64,000 nucleotides of DNA from assembly GCA_900618795.1 (NCBI GenBank), contig UYJD01000015.1, positions 379,034-443,033 on the forward strand. The letters are read 5' to 3'. This document shows, in pieces, positions 63,642 to 64,000 of this stretch. The notes under the pieces were generated by a model. That model did no database searches. It was not told where the DNA came from and saw nothing but the letters and a program-made list of their open reading frames with translations. Source of the stretch: Cyanodermella asteris (taxonomy: Eukaryota; Ascomycota; Lecanoromycetes; Ostropales; Stictidaceae). The number at the start of each line of letters is the position of its first letter. Position 1 is the first letter of the stretch. The position numbers and the translations under genes are program-made.

Positions 63642-64000
63642 NNNNNNNNNNNNNNNNNNNNNNNNNNNNNNNNNNNNNNNNNNNNNNNNNNNNNNNNNNN
63701 NNNNNNNNNNNNNNNNNNNNNNNNNNNNNNNNNNNNNNNNNNNNNNNNNNNNNNNNNNNNNNNNNNNNNNNNNNNNNNNNNNNNNNNNNNNNNNNNNNNN
63801 NNNNNNNNNNNNNNNNNNNNNNNNNNNNNNNNNNNNNNNNNNNNNNNNNNNNNNNNNNNNNNNNNNNNNNNNNNNNNNNNNNNNNNNNNNNNNNNNNNNN
63901 NNNNNNNNNNNNNNNNNNNNNNNNNNNNNNNNNNNNNNNNNNNNNNNNNNNNNNNNNNNNNNNNNNNNNNNNNNNNNNNNNNNNNNNNNNNNNNNNNNNN
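63642..64000. other. Assembly gap (N run) at the window end
   Basis: N from 63642 to the end. Nothing can be said of the DUF1593 promoter beyond the 113 bp that remain. Confidence 0.99.

Overview
The window is nuclear DNA from a filamentous ascomycete (Pezizomycotina; gene content fits a dothideomycete, but I cannot fix the order). Evidence is densely packed monocistronic genes on both strands, short 45-130 nt GT-AG introns with CTRAC-type branch sites, and fungal families such as a DUF3824 protein, a hybrid histidine kinase, LCCL and DUF1593 proteins. There are no operons and I found no tRNA, rRNA or CRISPR. Two runs of N (26921-27309 and 63642-64000) are assembly gaps.

Layout. 1-10 kb: the 3' part of SEM1 (proteasome lid), phosphoglycerate kinase, an aldo-keto reductase, a PIN-like carrier, an MFS sugar transporter and a mitochondrial carrier. 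11-17.3 kb: a Ser/Arg-rich DUF3824 protein, a secreted GH43 glycosidase and a small secreted orphan. 17.3-30 kb is the accessory-looking part. It holds repeat arrays, a small orphan ORF, a 5'-truncated medium-chain dehydrogenase, an F-box/TPR protein, an adenosine-deaminase-like gene with an in-frame stop, a Cys-rich anchored protein, a membrane protein cut by the gap, and an iron alcohol dehydrogenase truncated where a gamma-glutamyltranspeptidase-like remnant begins on the other strand. 30-40.7 kb: hybrid histidine kinase, GTR1, RIX1 and mitochondrial formate dehydrogenase. 43.2-48.6 kb: alternating PRE5(-), CLPTM1(+), p24(-), PRE6(+). 50-63.5 kb: an F-box-like protein, GCN2, CDC34, an LCCL membrane protein and a secreted DUF1593 protein.

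Functional themes are protein turnover (SEM1, PRE5, PRE6, CDC34), nutrient sensing (GTR1 and GCN2), ribosome biogenesis (RIX1), secretory traffic (p24, CLPTM1), sugar use (transporter, GH43, PGK) and formate oxidation. These are independent genes, not a cluster.

The least explained signal is a dispersed 12-bp repeat with consensus near AGCTAAGTACCT. It occurs in three arrays (about 18.0, 27.7 and 51.7 kb) with a degenerate trace at 29.6 kb. Read in one frame all three encode Lys/Glu-Tyr/His-Leu-Ala tetrapeptides, and two arrays share a leader and a tail. Exon coordinates were read by eye from splice signals, reading-frame continuity and remembered family sequences; no alignment was run.
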